A stretch of DNA of 64,000 bases from Nitrospira sp. (GTDB lineage: Bacteria; Nitrospirota; Nitrospiria; Nitrospirales; Nitrospiraceae). Within the stretch, counting starts at the first letter, position 1, and each line of letters opens with the position of its first letter. A program made the position numbers and the translations under genes. Below, piece after piece: positions 18,102 to 27,836 of the stretch. The stretch is taken from assembly GCA_018242765.1 (NCBI GenBank), contig JAFEBH010000027.1, positions 1-64,000 on the forward strand, written 5' to 3'. Below the pieces are notes generated by a model. It searched no databases and was not told the origin of the DNA. It saw only the letters and a program-made list of their open reading frames with translations.

Positions 18102-19298
18102 CTAGTGGAGCCGATCAGAGGGCGACCATCGAATCGTACGTGTTTGGGGGTCAATGATCAACGTAAGTTTTCCATCCAGCACATCGAGGAGCAGGTCCCC
18201 TACCAGCATTCGTCGCCATCCCTTCAGGAGCGGAATGTCCAGCGCCGATCGATTCGCCTTGCTATCAACCAACTCCTGAAGGTCGCCCGTCGTGGCCAAT
18301 AAGGTCGGGGCAATCTCTTCCTGCAGCGCTCGCGCCTTCACGATCGCCTGCATCAACTCCACCAATCCGTTGAGTTCCGGCTCAGGTTTGCGCTCCTTGA
18401 TGAGGACCGGCCAGGCTGACGGTGGAAGCGCCAACGCCGCCTGAATCGTCGCCAACATCGACTCTCCATTACGGTCGACCTCTGAACCGTGAAGCCCTCG
18501 GACCTTTCGTAACTCATCTGGATGCCGCGGCGGATGCCGCGCCAATTGGAGCAGGACCTCATCCCGGACGACTCGGCTTCGAGGCACATTGCGCCGTTTC
18601 GCTTCCCCTTCGCGCCAAGCCGCGAGCTCACGAAGAATAGCTGCCGCTTTCGGCTTCAGTTGATCCCATCCTCGTATGCGCTGATAGCGTTCCTGCGGTT
18701 CGCGTCGAGCTTCGCCGACCGCCCCTTCGAGACGTGCGAACTCTTCATGCACCCACGGCAACCGACCGAGTTTGGATAACTTGCTCTCCAGATGATCATG
18801 GATCGCCAAGAGGAACGTCACGTCCTCCAGGGCATAGGCCAATTGATCGTCGGACAGTGGGCGGGCACTCCAATTGGTAAACGTATGAGCCTTGTCCAGT
18901 CGTTTTCCATGTACCCGCTGAACGAGGTTGGCATACGCGACCTGTGAGCCAAAGCCCACCATGGCTGCCGCGATCTGGGTATCGAAGAACGGTTTCGGTA
19001 TCTGCCCGGCATGAACCGCAAAAAGATCCAGGTCTTGCCGACCGGCATGCACGACCTTCTCAATCCGCTCATCGCAGACGAGTTCCCAGAATTCATCAAG
19101 GCCGCCCTCGGACAACACCGCCGGAAAATCGATAATGGCCGCCGTCTGCTCGGTCGCGACTTGAATGAGCTCGAGCTTCGGAACGAAACTGTCTTCCCCG
19201 ACGAATTCGGTATCCAGCGCGAGGCGGGGGCTATCACGAAGCTGCCAGCACAACTCGCCGAGCGCATCGGCACTGGTAATATACGGTGGAGGAATCAA
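18102..19298 (-). CDS. rnd: Ribonuclease D
   Basis: The 398-residue protein has the DEDDy exonuclease set: D29 and E31 in LALDTEFVGE, D89 in VVHAGRQD, and Y155 with D159 in YALEDV. The C-terminal half carries HRDC-type helices, expected for RNase D. It trims the 3' ends of tRNA and other stable RNAs in the cytoplasm. The start is TTG at 19298, supported by GGAGAAG just upstream. A J-domain gene lies 16 bases upstream in the same direction, so the two may share a transcript. Confidence 0.93.
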   Translation of the reverse strand: MIPPPYITSADALGELCWQLRDSPRLALDTEFVGEDSFVPKLELIQVATEQTAAIIDFPAVLSEGGLDEFWELVCDERIEKVVHAGRQDLDLFAVHAGQIPKPFFDTQIAAAMVGFGSQVAYANLVQRVHGKRLDKAHTFTNWSARPLSDDQLAYALEDVTFLLAIHDHLESKLSKLGRLPWVHEEFARLEGAVGEARREPQERYQRIRGWDQLKPKAAAILRELAAWREGEAKRRNVPRSRVVRDEVLLQLARHPPRHPDELRKVRGLHGSEVDRNGESMLATIQAALALPPSAWPVLIKERKPEPELNGLVELMQAIVKARALQEEIAPTLLATTGDLQELVDSKANRSALDIPLLKGWRRMLVGDLLLDVLDGKLTLIIDPQTRTIRWSPSDRLH

Positions 19299-19314
19299 TA
19301 TCTTCTCCGATCGA

Positions 19315-19944
19315 TTATTCAGAGGGGCTGTAGGGGTGATCCGGTGGTCGCATCGGTTCCGTATTGCTCAAACTGAGGTATTCCTTGAGGAATTGATAGG
19401 CTTCCAACATCCGGCGCAGCTCCGGCTCAGAACTGCGATCCCCGTTATTGGCATCCGGATGGAGCTGCTTGGCCTTGGTCCTGAAGGCCGCCGTCACATC
19501 AGCCAGCGAACTCCCGAACTCCACGCCCATGATGGCATAGGCATCCACCGCGTTATTCACCCCGGTCGGATTCTCCGACAAGGATCCCGCTCCACTGGCA
19601 GCTTTCAACATGTCGGCCAGACTGACCCGTTTGCGACGCCGACGTGGGCGCTCCCGAATTTCACTATCGAATTCATCCCACCGATCTTCGACAAATTCCA
19701 ACCGAGACTCCAGCCGCATGGCACCGCTTAAATCTCCAATCACGGCCAACTCTTCTTCGATTTCGATCAACGACTTGATGATTTCCTCCAGGCCATGTTC
19801 CACCTGAAAAAACCCATCCACCCGTTCTTCCATCATCGTCTCAACCGCCACATCCAGGCTCTCCTCGGTTTTTACACGCAACGAACCGATCCGTCTCTGC
19901 ATACCTGTTCGGAATTTCAAAAACTTCGCGGTGGAAAACGGCAT
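19315..19944 (-). CDS. Protein with C-terminal J domain
   Basis: The 209-residue protein has its J domain at the C-terminal end, about residues 133-195: AYAIMGVEFGSSLADVTAAFR and LHPDANNGD with the HPD triad that stimulates DnaK-type ATPases. The N-terminal 120 residues are charged and likely helical (ESRLEFVEDRWDEFDSEI, then the basic RERPRRRRKRV patch) and match no domain I know. This is not DnaJ itself, as the zinc and substrate domains are missing. The start ATG has GAGGAGTG upstream. It likely targets DnaK to a client set by the N-terminal part. Confidence 0.85.
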   Translation of the reverse strand: MPFSTAKFLKFRTGMQRRIGSLRVKTEESLDVAVETMMEERVDGFFQVEHGLEEIIKSLIEIEEELAVIGDLSGAMRLESRLEFVEDRWDEFDSEIRERPRRRRKRVSLADMLKAASGAGSLSENPTGVNNAVDAYAIMGVEFGSSLADVTAAFRTKAKQLHPDANNGDRSSEPELRRMLEAYQFLKEYLSLSNTEPMRPPDHPYSPSE

Positions 19945-20045
19945 CGCACTCCTCTGATGTACAAGGGGCGCATTCTACCACAGAGGCTGCGTCGGGCTGA
20001 AGGCTCAAGAAACCGTGCAAAACCAGCTGCATCAAGGGGAAGGGG

Positions 20046-21488
20046 TTACTCAGGAAGGGGCGGATCGTCCATTCTTGCCCGTCTTCTGGCGACTCCGCTC
20101 GCGCGAGCTGCTGCCGCCACGGCCCTCGCCACGCTGGGGACGACTTCCTTGTCGAAGATGCTGGGAATGATGTAATCCTCACCCAGCGTATTCTCCGGGA
20201 TCACATGCGCAATGGCCTGTGCCGCTGCCAACTTCATGGCTTCGTTGATCTCACTGGCCTGCACATCGAGCGCCCCCCGAAAGATCCCGGGAAACGCCAG
20301 AGCATTGTTGATCTGGTTCGGATAGTCTGATCGCCCCGTGGCAAAGATCCTGCTATTGGCACTGCCGATTTCAGGAGGCACTTCCGGATCTGGGTTCGCC
20401 AATGCAAAGACGATTCGATCGGGAGCCATCAGATCAAGATCCGCTGCCGTCACGACATTGCCGACTGACAGACCGATGAAAACATCGGCGCCTTTCAACG
20501 CATCACGCAACGCGCCCTTCGGATTGTCCCGCGTCAAACAAGCCTGGAGGTCGGTTCGGCAGGCCCGGAGTTGCTCGGTTTCCCCGGAAAGAATGATGCC
20601 CTCCTTATCGCATCCCAGCACATGCATGGCACCAGCCGCCAGCAATATGCGGCAACAGGCCGTACCGGCAGCACCAAGCCCATTGACGACAATCCGGACC
20701 TGGTCCAGTGGCTTTCCGGTGACCCGAAGGGCATTCGTCAACGCAGCGAGCAACACCACAGCCGTGCCATGCTGATCATCATGCATCACGGGGATATCGA
20801 GGGATTGTTTCAACTTCTGCTCAATTTCAAAACACCGCGGTGCACTGATATCTTCCAAATTAATCCCGCCGAACCCAGGTGCGATTCCTTGGACGATTCG
20901 AACAATGTCATCCGGTTCTTGCGTACTCACACAAATGGGCCAGGCATCGATCCCGGCCAGCTCTTTGAAGAGCATCACCTTGCCTTCCATAACGGGAAGC
21001 GCCGCCTCCGGCCCGAGATTCCCCAACCCCAGTACGGCGGAGCCATCCGAGACGACTGCCACACTATTGCTCTTACTCGTAAAGGTATAGACTTTGGACT
21101 TCTCCTTCGCGATGGCCTGCGACACCCGTCCCACTCCCGGCGTATAGACCATGGAGAGCACGTTCCTGGTACTGATCGGGACCTTACTGCCCACCCGAAT
21201 CTTGCCTCCAAGATGAAGAAGAAAAATCCGGTCGGAAGCGGACAACACGGTCACATCAGGCAACGCATGCAACCGTGCCAATACCTTTTCACCATGTTCC
21301 TCGCTCTGGACATCGAACGTGAGGTCTCGCACCATGCGTGTCTTGGTCGCCGACACCAAATCGACCGCCCCAAGATTGGCCTCTTCCTCAGCCAACAACG
21401 CCGCCACATGCGCAAAAATGCCGGGCTTATTCGTCAATTCCAATCTGACTGTCAGTCGGTAGTTCGAATATGGGCCGATCTCACTCAT
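20046..21488 (-). CDS. NAD(P)-dependent malic enzyme with N-terminal ACT domain
   Basis: From ATG 21488 the protein has 480 residues. The first about 75 residues form an ACT-like ligand domain (YRLTVRLELTNKPGIFAHVA). Next comes the malic-enzyme core with SMVYTPGVGRVSQAIAKE, SDGSAVLGLGNLGPEAALPVMEGK, NLEDISAPRCFEIE and MHDDQHGTAVV. The Rossmann domain follows (VNGLGAAGTACCRILLAAG). It would convert malate to pyruvate plus CO2, or the reverse, with NAD or NADP. The ACT domain suggests allosteric control by a small molecule, likely an amino acid. A longer frame runs to 21578 but lacks support. Confidence 0.92.
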   Translation of the reverse strand: MSEIGPYSNYRLTVRLELTNKPGIFAHVAALLAEEEANLGAVDLVSATKTRMVRDLTFDVQSEEHGEKVLARLHALPDVTVLSASDRIFLLHLGGKIRVGSKVPISTRNVLSMVYTPGVGRVSQAIAKEKSKVYTFTSKSNSVAVVSDGSAVLGLGNLGPEAALPVMEGKVMLFKELAGIDAWPICVSTQEPDDIVRIVQGIAPGFGGINLEDISAPRCFEIEQKLKQSLDIPVMHDDQHGTAVVLLAALTNALRVTGKPLDQVRIVVNGLGAAGTACCRILLAAGAMHVLGCDKEGIILSGETEQLRACRTDLQACLTRDNPKGALRDALKGADVFIGLSVGNVVTAADLDLMAPDRIVFALANPDPEVPPEIGSANSRIFATGRSDYPNQINNALAFPGIFRGALDVQASEINEAMKLAAAQAIAHVIPENTLGEDYIIPSIFDKEVVPSVARAVAAAARASGVARRRARMDDPPLPE

Positions 21489-21644
21489 AGGCACCGAGGT
21501 CCTCCCCTTCCTCCAGTGAAGCCTACCATAAACCCGCCGTTCGTGAAGCGCATGACGTGCCGGACCCGGACGATTCACGAAAGACGTTTCGCCCGCGCCT
21601 CATCTCCGTTGACGCTCTTCTCGTCACGATGTTAGGTTGAGCCT

Positions 21645-24600
21645 ATGTCCTCATCTTCCACCAGCGGCAAGCCGAATCGGCTCATCCACGAAACCAGCCC
21701 CTATCTGCTGCAGCATGCCTACAACCCCGTCGACTGGTATCCCTGGGGGCCGGAGGCGCTGCAACTCGCGAAAGAAAAGAAGCGTCCCATCCTCCTTTCC
21801 ATCGGGTACTCTGCCTGCCACTGGTGCCATGTCATGGAGAAGGAATCGTTCGAGAATCAGGGCATCGCGGAACTCATGAATCGGTGGTTCATCTGTATCA
21901 AAGTTGACCGAGAAGAGCGACCTGATCTCGATGAGATCTATATGGCCGCCACAATCGCCATGAATCATGGGCAAGGTGGTTGGCCCATGACCGTCTTCCT
22001 GACACCGGAGCAGCAACCATTTTTTGCCGGCACATACTTTCCTCCTGAGGATCGCTGGGGGCGACCTGGCTTTGGTTCTGTCCTGAAGAAAATTGCCGAC
22101 TATTGGGAGACACGCCCCTCAGAGGTCCTGGAGCAGGCCAAAGAACTGACCGCCCAGTTGCAAGATTCACGGCAACGCCTCTCCCCTGTCTCGATCAGCG
22201 AATCAGTCCTAGAAGAGGCCGTCGTTCAGTTCAAAGACGAGTTCGACGAGACCCATGGCGGCTTTGGAACGGCGCCCAAGTTTCCCCCCGCCATGGGTCT
22301 ATCGCTCTTGCTTCGGAGCCATCGACGATCAGGCGATGCTCACACGCTGACCATGGTAACCAAGACTCTCGACATGATGGCAGCCGGTGGGATCTACGAC
22401 CATCTCGGCGGTGGCTTTGCACGCTACTCTACGGATGCCCGATGGCTGGTCCCTCATTTCGAAAAAATGCTCTATGACAATGCCCTCTTAGCGCGCGTGT
22501 ATGTTGAAGCCTATCAAGTCACCAAGAAACCACTCTATCGGGATGTCGCAACCGACGTGCTTGATTATATCTGCCGCGAGATGACCGGTCCTGAAGGCGG
22601 ATTCTACTCCTCAACCGATGCCGACTCCGAAGGCATCGAAGGCAAGTTCTTTGTCTGGACTCCGAACCAGATCAGAGAGGTCCTCCAAAGCGACGAAGAC
22701 ACGCAGCGATTCTGTGCGCTGTACGACATCACGGAATCCGGCAATTGGGAACATACGAATATCCCTAATCGGCTGCGACCAATCGAAGAGGTCGCGAGAC
22801 AGCTGAATCTGACCACGGACGAGTTGCTGGAAAGTGCCTCCCGTGCAAGGCCTCTGCTGTATGAAGCGAGGAGGCAGCGCGTGCCTCCTGGACTCGATGA
22901 CAAGATCATCACCTCGTGGAACGGCATGATGCTCTCAGCCATGGCTGAAGCCGCACGCATCTTTGACGACGCCCGATATCTCCAGCAAGCCACGCGGACT
23001 GCCGACTACCTGCTGCGATACCATGCCAAACCTGATGGACGGTTACTTCGCACCTCACGAGCCGGTCGTGCACATCTCGACGCGTATCTGGAAGACTATG
23101 CCTACCTCACTGAAGGCTTGGTGGATCTCTACGAAGCCGGTGCCGCTGAATCCTATCTCCATGTCGCCGCCCGATTAGCCGATCACTTGATGACAGACTT
23201 TCATGACAAGGAGCAGGGGGGATTCTTCACCACGGCACAACAGCACGAAACCCTCATCCTCCGTCACCGCGAAGGCACAGACGGTGCGACACCCAGCGCC
23301 AATGCGGTTGCGGCGTCTGCCCTCGCCAGGCTGTCCTGGCACTTCGATCGAGATGACTGGCGCCGTGCGGCCACCGCCGCGATACGCGCCTACGGCCGAC
23401 AGGCGACTCGCTATCCTCGTGCGTTTGCCAAGAGTCTTGCCGTCGTTGATTTTTTGACGGAAGGTCCGGTGGAACTGGCTCTTGTCGGTGAGGCCTCGCA
23501 GGACGCGCTCCGTTCGCTTCGACAAGCCGTGGCCCAATGTTATTTGCCCAACCGCATTATCGCGACAAGTTCATCGTTGACACCGTCGTCGCTGCCTCTG
23601 TTGCAGAACCGACCAACCGTCTCCGGCATGCCCACTCTCTACATTTGCCGAAATTACACCTGCCGACAGCCGATCACAGATCCTCGTGCCGTAACAGAGG
23701 CTTTACAAACTGATCAATCCGCCAGCGTGGAGCTGCGGCATGAACCAAGACTGCTGCGCGGCACCGTGCTGGCTGGACAGGCAACTGTACAGGGGACGGC
23801 CACCTACGCATCCCGCATGCTATCCCGAAGCGGACAGGCCGGGCTGGCCCAAGGCCTGACACCGCTCGGTACGACCGGTCTCACCGCGACACGGATTGGA
23901 TTCGGCACCTATCGAGTCGACACCCAGCATGTTGAGTATCGCACGGCGCTCACACAGGCCCTACGAACCTCCTGCAACCTTATCGACACCTCCACGAACT
24001 ACACGGACGGGGACAGTGAGCGATTGGTGGGATCCGTGCTGGCTGAGCTCGTGGCATCCGGTGAGATTCGGCGCGATGAACTCATTGTGATCTCTAAAAT
24101 CGGGTACATCCAGGGGCAGAATCTGAAGATGGCGGAAGCGAAGGAAAAGACTGGGCATCCCTATCCCGATATGGTGAAATATGGGGACGGGATTTGGCAT
24201 TGCATTCATCCCGAGTTTTTGGCCGACCAGCTGACCTCATCACTGGATCGTCTTGGCCTGACGACACTCGACGTCTGTCTGCTCCATAACCCCGAATATT
24301 TCCTCTTGGCAGCGCCGCATCAGGGCGCATCAGAGTTGGAAACGCTACGCACAGATTTCTATGATCGGCTTCAACAAGCCTTTGCCTATTTTGAGACACA
24401 GGTGGCGGCTGGACGCCTCCAATATTATGGTGTATCCTCGAACACGGTCGCATTGTCCGCTGATGACCCGGAAGGAACATCCCTCTCGCACATGGTACAG
24501 GCAGCTGAAACCGCGGCACGTTCTCTCGGGAATTCCACCCATCACTTTCAGGTATTGCAGTGCCCGATGAATCTTTTCGAATCAGGACCTGCCGCCATCG

Positions 24601-25325
24601 CCAATACCGGACCCTCGTGTGCACAAACGGTTCTTGACTATGCACGGCAACACCACATCGCCGTGCTGGTGAATCGGCCATTGAATGCCATGGTGGCACG
24701 CAACAAGATGATACGGCTTGCGGAACTCCCCGTTGATGACACATCGATCGACCTTGATCGGCAGCTGAGCGCGGTGAACACCCTTGAACAGGAGTATCGG
24801 ACCTCCCTTGCCCCAGGTATCCAACCGGCTGGGACCGAACACACTCCGAGCGACTACTTCAATTGGTCTGCGGAATTGCGACGCATCCTGCCACAGATTC
24901 AAGGGCTCGAACATTGGGAACAGATCGAGCACCACATGATTGCGCCACAAGTCAATCAGGTTCTCCAACTGCTTTCACGCCAGCTCTCCGGTAGTGCCGC
25001 CGAGCAATGGGAACAGTGGCGACAACGGTATATTCCTGAGCTCCTGACTCTTCTACGTGCATTCAGACAGGAGGCAACCCTGCGAAGTCGGGCACACACT
25101 GAGCGAATCGCTCGCATCATCCGTCCGCTCTTGCCGAACGCACACCATACCGCCTCGCTCTCCCAGCAGATGTGCTGGCTCCTGAGCAGCACGCCGGGAG
25201 TGACCTGCGTCTTAAACGGCATGCGAACACCGAAGTATGTTGAGGATTCATTGGCAGTCTTGAGCTGGACGCCGATCAGCGAAACCCAGCCGATCTATGA
25301 AGGAGCCCAGACACTCCGTCAGTGA
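21645..25325 (+). CDS. Fusion: YyaL/DUF255 thioredoxin-like protein plus aldo/keto reductase
   Basis: A single 1226-residue frame joins two families. Residues 1 to about 700 are YyaL/DUF255: NRLIHETSPYLLQHAYNPVDWYPW, the CHWC redox pair (Cys58, Cys61), WPMTVFLTPEQQPFFAGTYFPP, an alpha/alpha toroid middle with YDHLGGGFARYSTDARW, and the YyaL end LYICRNYTCRQPITDP. From about 706 a complete aldo/keto reductase follows, GLTPLGTTGLTATRIGFGTY, with its catalytic set: D781 and Y786 in DTSTNY, K818 in ISKIGY and H881 in CLLHNPEY. This reductase belongs to a long subtype; its tail adds about 200 residues beyond the usual barrel. No internal frameshift or stop is seen. The YyaL role is unknown in bacteria; the fusion suggests both act on a shared small substrate. 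Confidence 0.88.
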   Translation: MSSSSTSGKPNRLIHETSPYLLQHAYNPVDWYPWGPEALQLAKEKKRPILLSIGYSACHWCHVMEKESFENQGIAELMNRWFICIKVDREERPDLDEIYMAATIAMNHGQGGWPMTVFLTPEQQPFFAGTYFPPEDRWGRPGFGSVLKKIADYWETRPSEVLEQAKELTAQLQDSRQRLSPVSISESVLEEAVVQFKDEFDETHGGFGTAPKFPPAMGLSLLLRSHRRSGDAHTLTMVTKTLDMMAAGGIYDHLGGGFARYSTDARWLVPHFEKMLYDNALLARVYVEAYQVTKKPLYRDVATDVLDYICREMTGPEGGFYSSTDADSEGIEGKFFVWTPNQIREVLQSDEDTQRFCALYDITESGNWEHTNIPNRLRPIEEVARQLNLTTDELLESASRARPLLYEARRQRVPPGLDDKIITSWNGMMLSAMAEAARIFDDARYLQQATRTADYLLRYHAKPDGRLLRTSRAGRAHLDAYLEDYAYLTEGLVDLYEAGAAESYLHVAARLADHLMTDFHDKEQGGFFTTAQQHETLILRHREGTDGATPSANAVAASALARLSWHFDRDDWRRAATAAIRAYGRQATRYPRAFAKSLAVVDFLTEGPVELALVGEASQDALRSLRQAVAQCYLPNRIIATSSSLTPSSLPLLQNRPTVSGMPTLYICRNYTCRQPITDPRAVTEALQTDQSASVELRHEPRLLRGTVLAGQATVQGTATYASRMLSRSGQAGLAQGLTPLGTTGLTATRIGFGTYRVDTQHVEYRTALTQALRTSCNLIDTSTNYTDGDSERLVGSVLAELVASGEIRRDELIVISKIGYIQGQNLKMAEAKEKTGHPYPDMVKYGDGIWHCIHPEFLADQLTSSLDRLGLTTLDVCLLHNPEYFLLAAPHQGASELETLRTDFYDRLQQAFAYFETQVAAGRLQYYGVSSNTVALSADDPEGTSLSHMVQAAETAARSLGNSTHHFQVLQCPMNLFESGPAAIANTGPSCAQTVLDYARQHHIAVLVNRPLNAMVARNKMIRLAELPVDDTSIDLDRQLSAVNTLEQEYRTSLAPGIQPAGTEHTPSDYFNWSAELRRILPQIQGLEHWEQIEHHMIAPQVNQVLQLLSRQLSGSAAEQWEQWRQRYIPELLTLLRAFRQEATLRSRAHTERIARIIRPLLPNAHHTASLSQQMCWLLSSTPGVTCVLNGMRTPKYVEDSLAVLSWTPISETQPIYEGAQTLRQ

Positions 25326-25358
25326 CGGCCGGCTTGCCCGTCACTCAAAGGCAGACCT

Positions 25359-25925
25359 ATGATTCCGGTACGCAGTGTGACGCTCGTCGGCCTCCTCAGT
25401 CTCACCGCTCTGCTGATACCTGGGTGCTCCTCCAGGTCAGGATCCCTCATTGGTCAGGACTTACGTGGACAGGAGGAACGGATTGCTGAGCCAGCGATTA
25501 AGGAAATCCCACCAACCGATGCCCACCTCACGGGCTCGCGTACAAGTTCCGCTATGCAGTCTGAACTGATGGCCCGCAATGCCACCGGGCTCGATTCCGG
25601 TATGCTCGCCGACATCTTATTCGATTTTGACCAGGACGTGATCGGAACGGAAGAAATGCGAATCTTAGATACAAATGTTCAACGACTTCAGCACGACAGA
25701 GTCACACATCTCCTCTTGGAGGGGCGCGGTGATGACATCGGAACATCGGCGTACAATCTCGTCCTCGGGGAGCGTCGAGCCAAAAGCGTCCAGGCCTCGC
25801 TGCAACAACGCGGACTCGCCATCGACGTGATCACAACAAGCTATGGGAAAGATCGTCCGCTCTGCTTTGAGCACACCGGCGAATGTCGGCAGAAAAATCG
25901 CAGCGTTCATCTGGTCATCCAATAG
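25359..25925 (+). CDS. OmpA-like (Pal-type) lipoprotein
   Basis: The 188-residue protein has a lipoprotein signal (LLSLTALLIPGC, lipid on Cys23). A linker of about 60 residues leads to the OmpA-like peptidoglycan-binding domain (about 85-188): LADILFDFDQDVI, the LLLEGRGDDIGTSAYNLVLGERRAKSV motif and a NRSVHLVIQ end. In this family the D and R of the DxxGxxxYNxxLGxxRA pattern bind diaminopimelate; here GDDIGTSAYNLVLGERRA fits. It would anchor the outer membrane to the cell wall. It follows the YyaL-AKR fusion gene by 33 bases and may share its transcript. Confidence 0.88.
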   Translation: MIPVRSVTLVGLLSLTALLIPGCSSRSGSLIGQDLRGQEERIAEPAIKEIPPTDAHLTGSRTSSAMQSELMARNATGLDSGMLADILFDFDQDVIGTEEMRILDTNVQRLQHDRVTHLLLEGRGDDIGTSAYNLVLGERRAKSVQASLQQRGLAIDVITTSYGKDRPLCFEHTGECRQKNRSVHLVIQ

Positions 25926-26056
25926 AGCCGTAACTCAGATTGAACCACTCCTGTTGGTAACCCTCGACGTTATCACACCTTGTTCACACTCCACTTCTTG
26001 ACAGCCCCCTGTTTGTCTATTAAGGTCCGTACACTCTCACACTAGAAGGAGTTGTC

Positions 26057-27610
26057 GTGCCTAAACTGGCCGTCATCGACATCGGAACGAACTCCATTCA
26101 CATGGTGCTGGCAGAGATCCTTCCTGATGCCAGCTTTAAAATTCTGGACCGGTTTAAAGACATCACCCGATTGGGCAACGGGGTGTTCGCCACCCGACGC
26201 CTTTCCGATGAATCCATGGCCCGCGCGATGAATGTACTCAAAACATTGGTCACACTCGCCCACAACAAGGGATTTGAGCGCATCACGGCCGTGGCGACCA
26301 GCGCGGTGCGTGAAGCCCAAAACGGCGGCGAGTTTGTTGCGATGATCCAGGAACAAATCGGGCTGAGAGTCCGTGTCATCAGCGGGGTGGAGGAAGCTCG
26401 GCTGATCTTTCTCGGCGTCAAGAACAGTATCGCTCTGCCGGACGGACCGACATTAGTCGTCGATATCGGCGGCGGATCCGTAGAGTTGATCGCAGGAAAT
26501 CGAGACGGCCTCATGCACGGCACCAGCCTCAAACTGGGTGCGATCCGGCTCACCGAGCAATGTCTTCCAAAGACTCCGCCATCGGAATCGATGATGCGCT
26601 CGCTTGAAACCGTCGTCACGACGCACCTCCGTGACGCCATCGAGTCCTTTAAGATGAAGAAGTTTCACTCCCTGGTCGCTACCTCAGGCATGGCCGGCAA
26701 CGTGGGAGAAGTCGTGCATCTCCGTCAGATGGGTCGCCCGTTGCCACAACACAATCTGGCAACCGTTTTATTGAAGCATATCCGAAGCTTGGAAGCTGAG
26801 TTGGCTCGTTCATCAGTGAAGGACCGCTTGGCCATTCCAGGTCTGGATCCTAAACGCGTCGATACTCTGCTGCCCACGACCGTCGTGCTGCGATGCCTGC
26901 TCGAACTGTCCGACCTTCAGGAAATCACGCTCTGCGACAAGGCCATTCGAGAAGGAATCATTTACGACTTTATCGCCCGCCATCGTGAAGGGTTGAAGGC
27001 CGAGCAGGATTTTCCTGACGTCCGCCGTCGCAACGTGATCGGTCTGGCTCGGCGCTGCCATGCCCCGGAGGGTCATTCACTCCATGTAGCCAGTTTGGCC
27101 TTGCAGCTGTTTGACCAGACCAAGCGCGAGCATCACCTCGGAGACCAGGAACGTACATGGCTGGAATATGCCGCCATCCTGCACGACGTGGGGTATCACA
27201 TCAATCCCAGGCAGCATCACAAGCATACGTATTATCTCATCAAACATAGCGATCTTGGCGGGTTGACGGCTGAGGATATCGATGTGGTGGCCAGTATCGC
27301 CCGCTATCACCGACGGGCCTTGCCGACGGTCAAACACGAGGAATTCAACAGCCTGCCGCCCCGCCTTCAACGCGCCGTTAAGATCCTTGCCTCACTGTTG
27401 CGAATTGCGGATGGACTCGACCGGACCCATTTTTCCCTGATTCAACGTGTGCAGATCAAGTTTGGGAAGCAGATCACCATCGACGTGCACCTCACGGGCG
27501 ACGCAGAGATGGAACTATGGGCTGCAAAAAACCGAGCAGATCTCTTCGAACAGGTCTTCCGCCGACCGGTGCAGTTCTCCGGCGTGCCGCTGAAAGCTGA
27601 CCAGTCATGA
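26057..27610 (+). CDS. ppx: Exopolyphosphatase / pppGpp phosphohydrolase
   Basis: The 517-residue protein has the actin-like Ppx/GppA N-terminal domain: AVIDIGTNSIHMVLAE, TAVATSAVREAQNGGEF, VVDIGGGSVELIAG and the SGMAGN motif. It is followed by an HD-type C-terminal helical domain with HDVGYHINPRQHHKH. It removes phosphate from polyphosphate ends and may also hydrolyse pppGpp to ppGpp in the stringent response; the two roles cannot be told apart here. The start is GTG with AGAAGGAG upstream. The stop overlaps a small downstream frame by four bases. Confidence 0.95.
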   Translation: MPKLAVIDIGTNSIHMVLAEILPDASFKILDRFKDITRLGNGVFATRRLSDESMARAMNVLKTLVTLAHNKGFERITAVATSAVREAQNGGEFVAMIQEQIGLRVRVISGVEEARLIFLGVKNSIALPDGPTLVVDIGGGSVELIAGNRDGLMHGTSLKLGAIRLTEQCLPKTPPSESMMRSLETVVTTHLRDAIESFKMKKFHSLVATSGMAGNVGEVVHLRQMGRPLPQHNLATVLLKHIRSLEAELARSSVKDRLAIPGLDPKRVDTLLPTTVVLRCLLELSDLQEITLCDKAIREGIIYDFIARHREGLKAEQDFPDVRRRNVIGLARRCHAPEGHSLHVASLALQLFDQTKREHHLGDQERTWLEYAAILHDVGYHINPRQHHKHTYYLIKHSDLGGLTAEDIDVVASIARYHRRALPTVKHEEFNSLPPRLQRAVKILASLLRIADGLDRTHFSLIQRVQIKFGKQITIDVHLTGDAEMELWAAKNRADLFEQVFRRPVQFSGVPLKADQS

Positions 27611-27783
27611 CCGAGTCAGATCTGATCAAGGCGGCAGCTCGTCCCTATCCCGTGAAACGGATCTTCGTCGAAGGCATTGAAGAATTCGACACGTTGCAAT
27701 GGAGGTCAGGTCCAACGTCGTCGATGTCAGGAAATCACCAGAAAACATCCGGGACAAGTCGAGAGTGTCTATCCTTCCGGTGA
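27607..27783 (+). CDS. Small ORF coupled to ppx, possible gene remnant
   Basis: This 58-residue frame starts with an ATG overlapping the ppx stop (ATGA). The first about 30 residues (TESDLIKAAARPYPVKRI and EGIEEFDTLQW) look protein-like, while the tail is serine- and threonine-rich without pattern. That pattern could mean the 5' end of a longer gene lost by deletion, or a short real peptide. I recognise no family. Confidence 0.35.
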   Translation: MTESDLIKAAARPYPVKRIFVEGIEEFDTLQWRSGPTSSMSGNHQKTSGTSRECLSFR

Positions 27784-27836
27784 TGCAAAACCCGACACCT
27801 TCGGTCGGTGCCAAGCCCATACCAACCTGAGCATCT

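Noticed and set aside
20571..21635. 354-codon plus-strand frame
   Set aside because: It lies antisense to the malic-enzyme gene, has histidine- and arginine-rich shadow composition and no family pattern.
24094..24744. 216-codon minus-strand frame
   Set aside because: It is antisense to the aldo/keto reductase half of the fusion gene, and no motif is seen.
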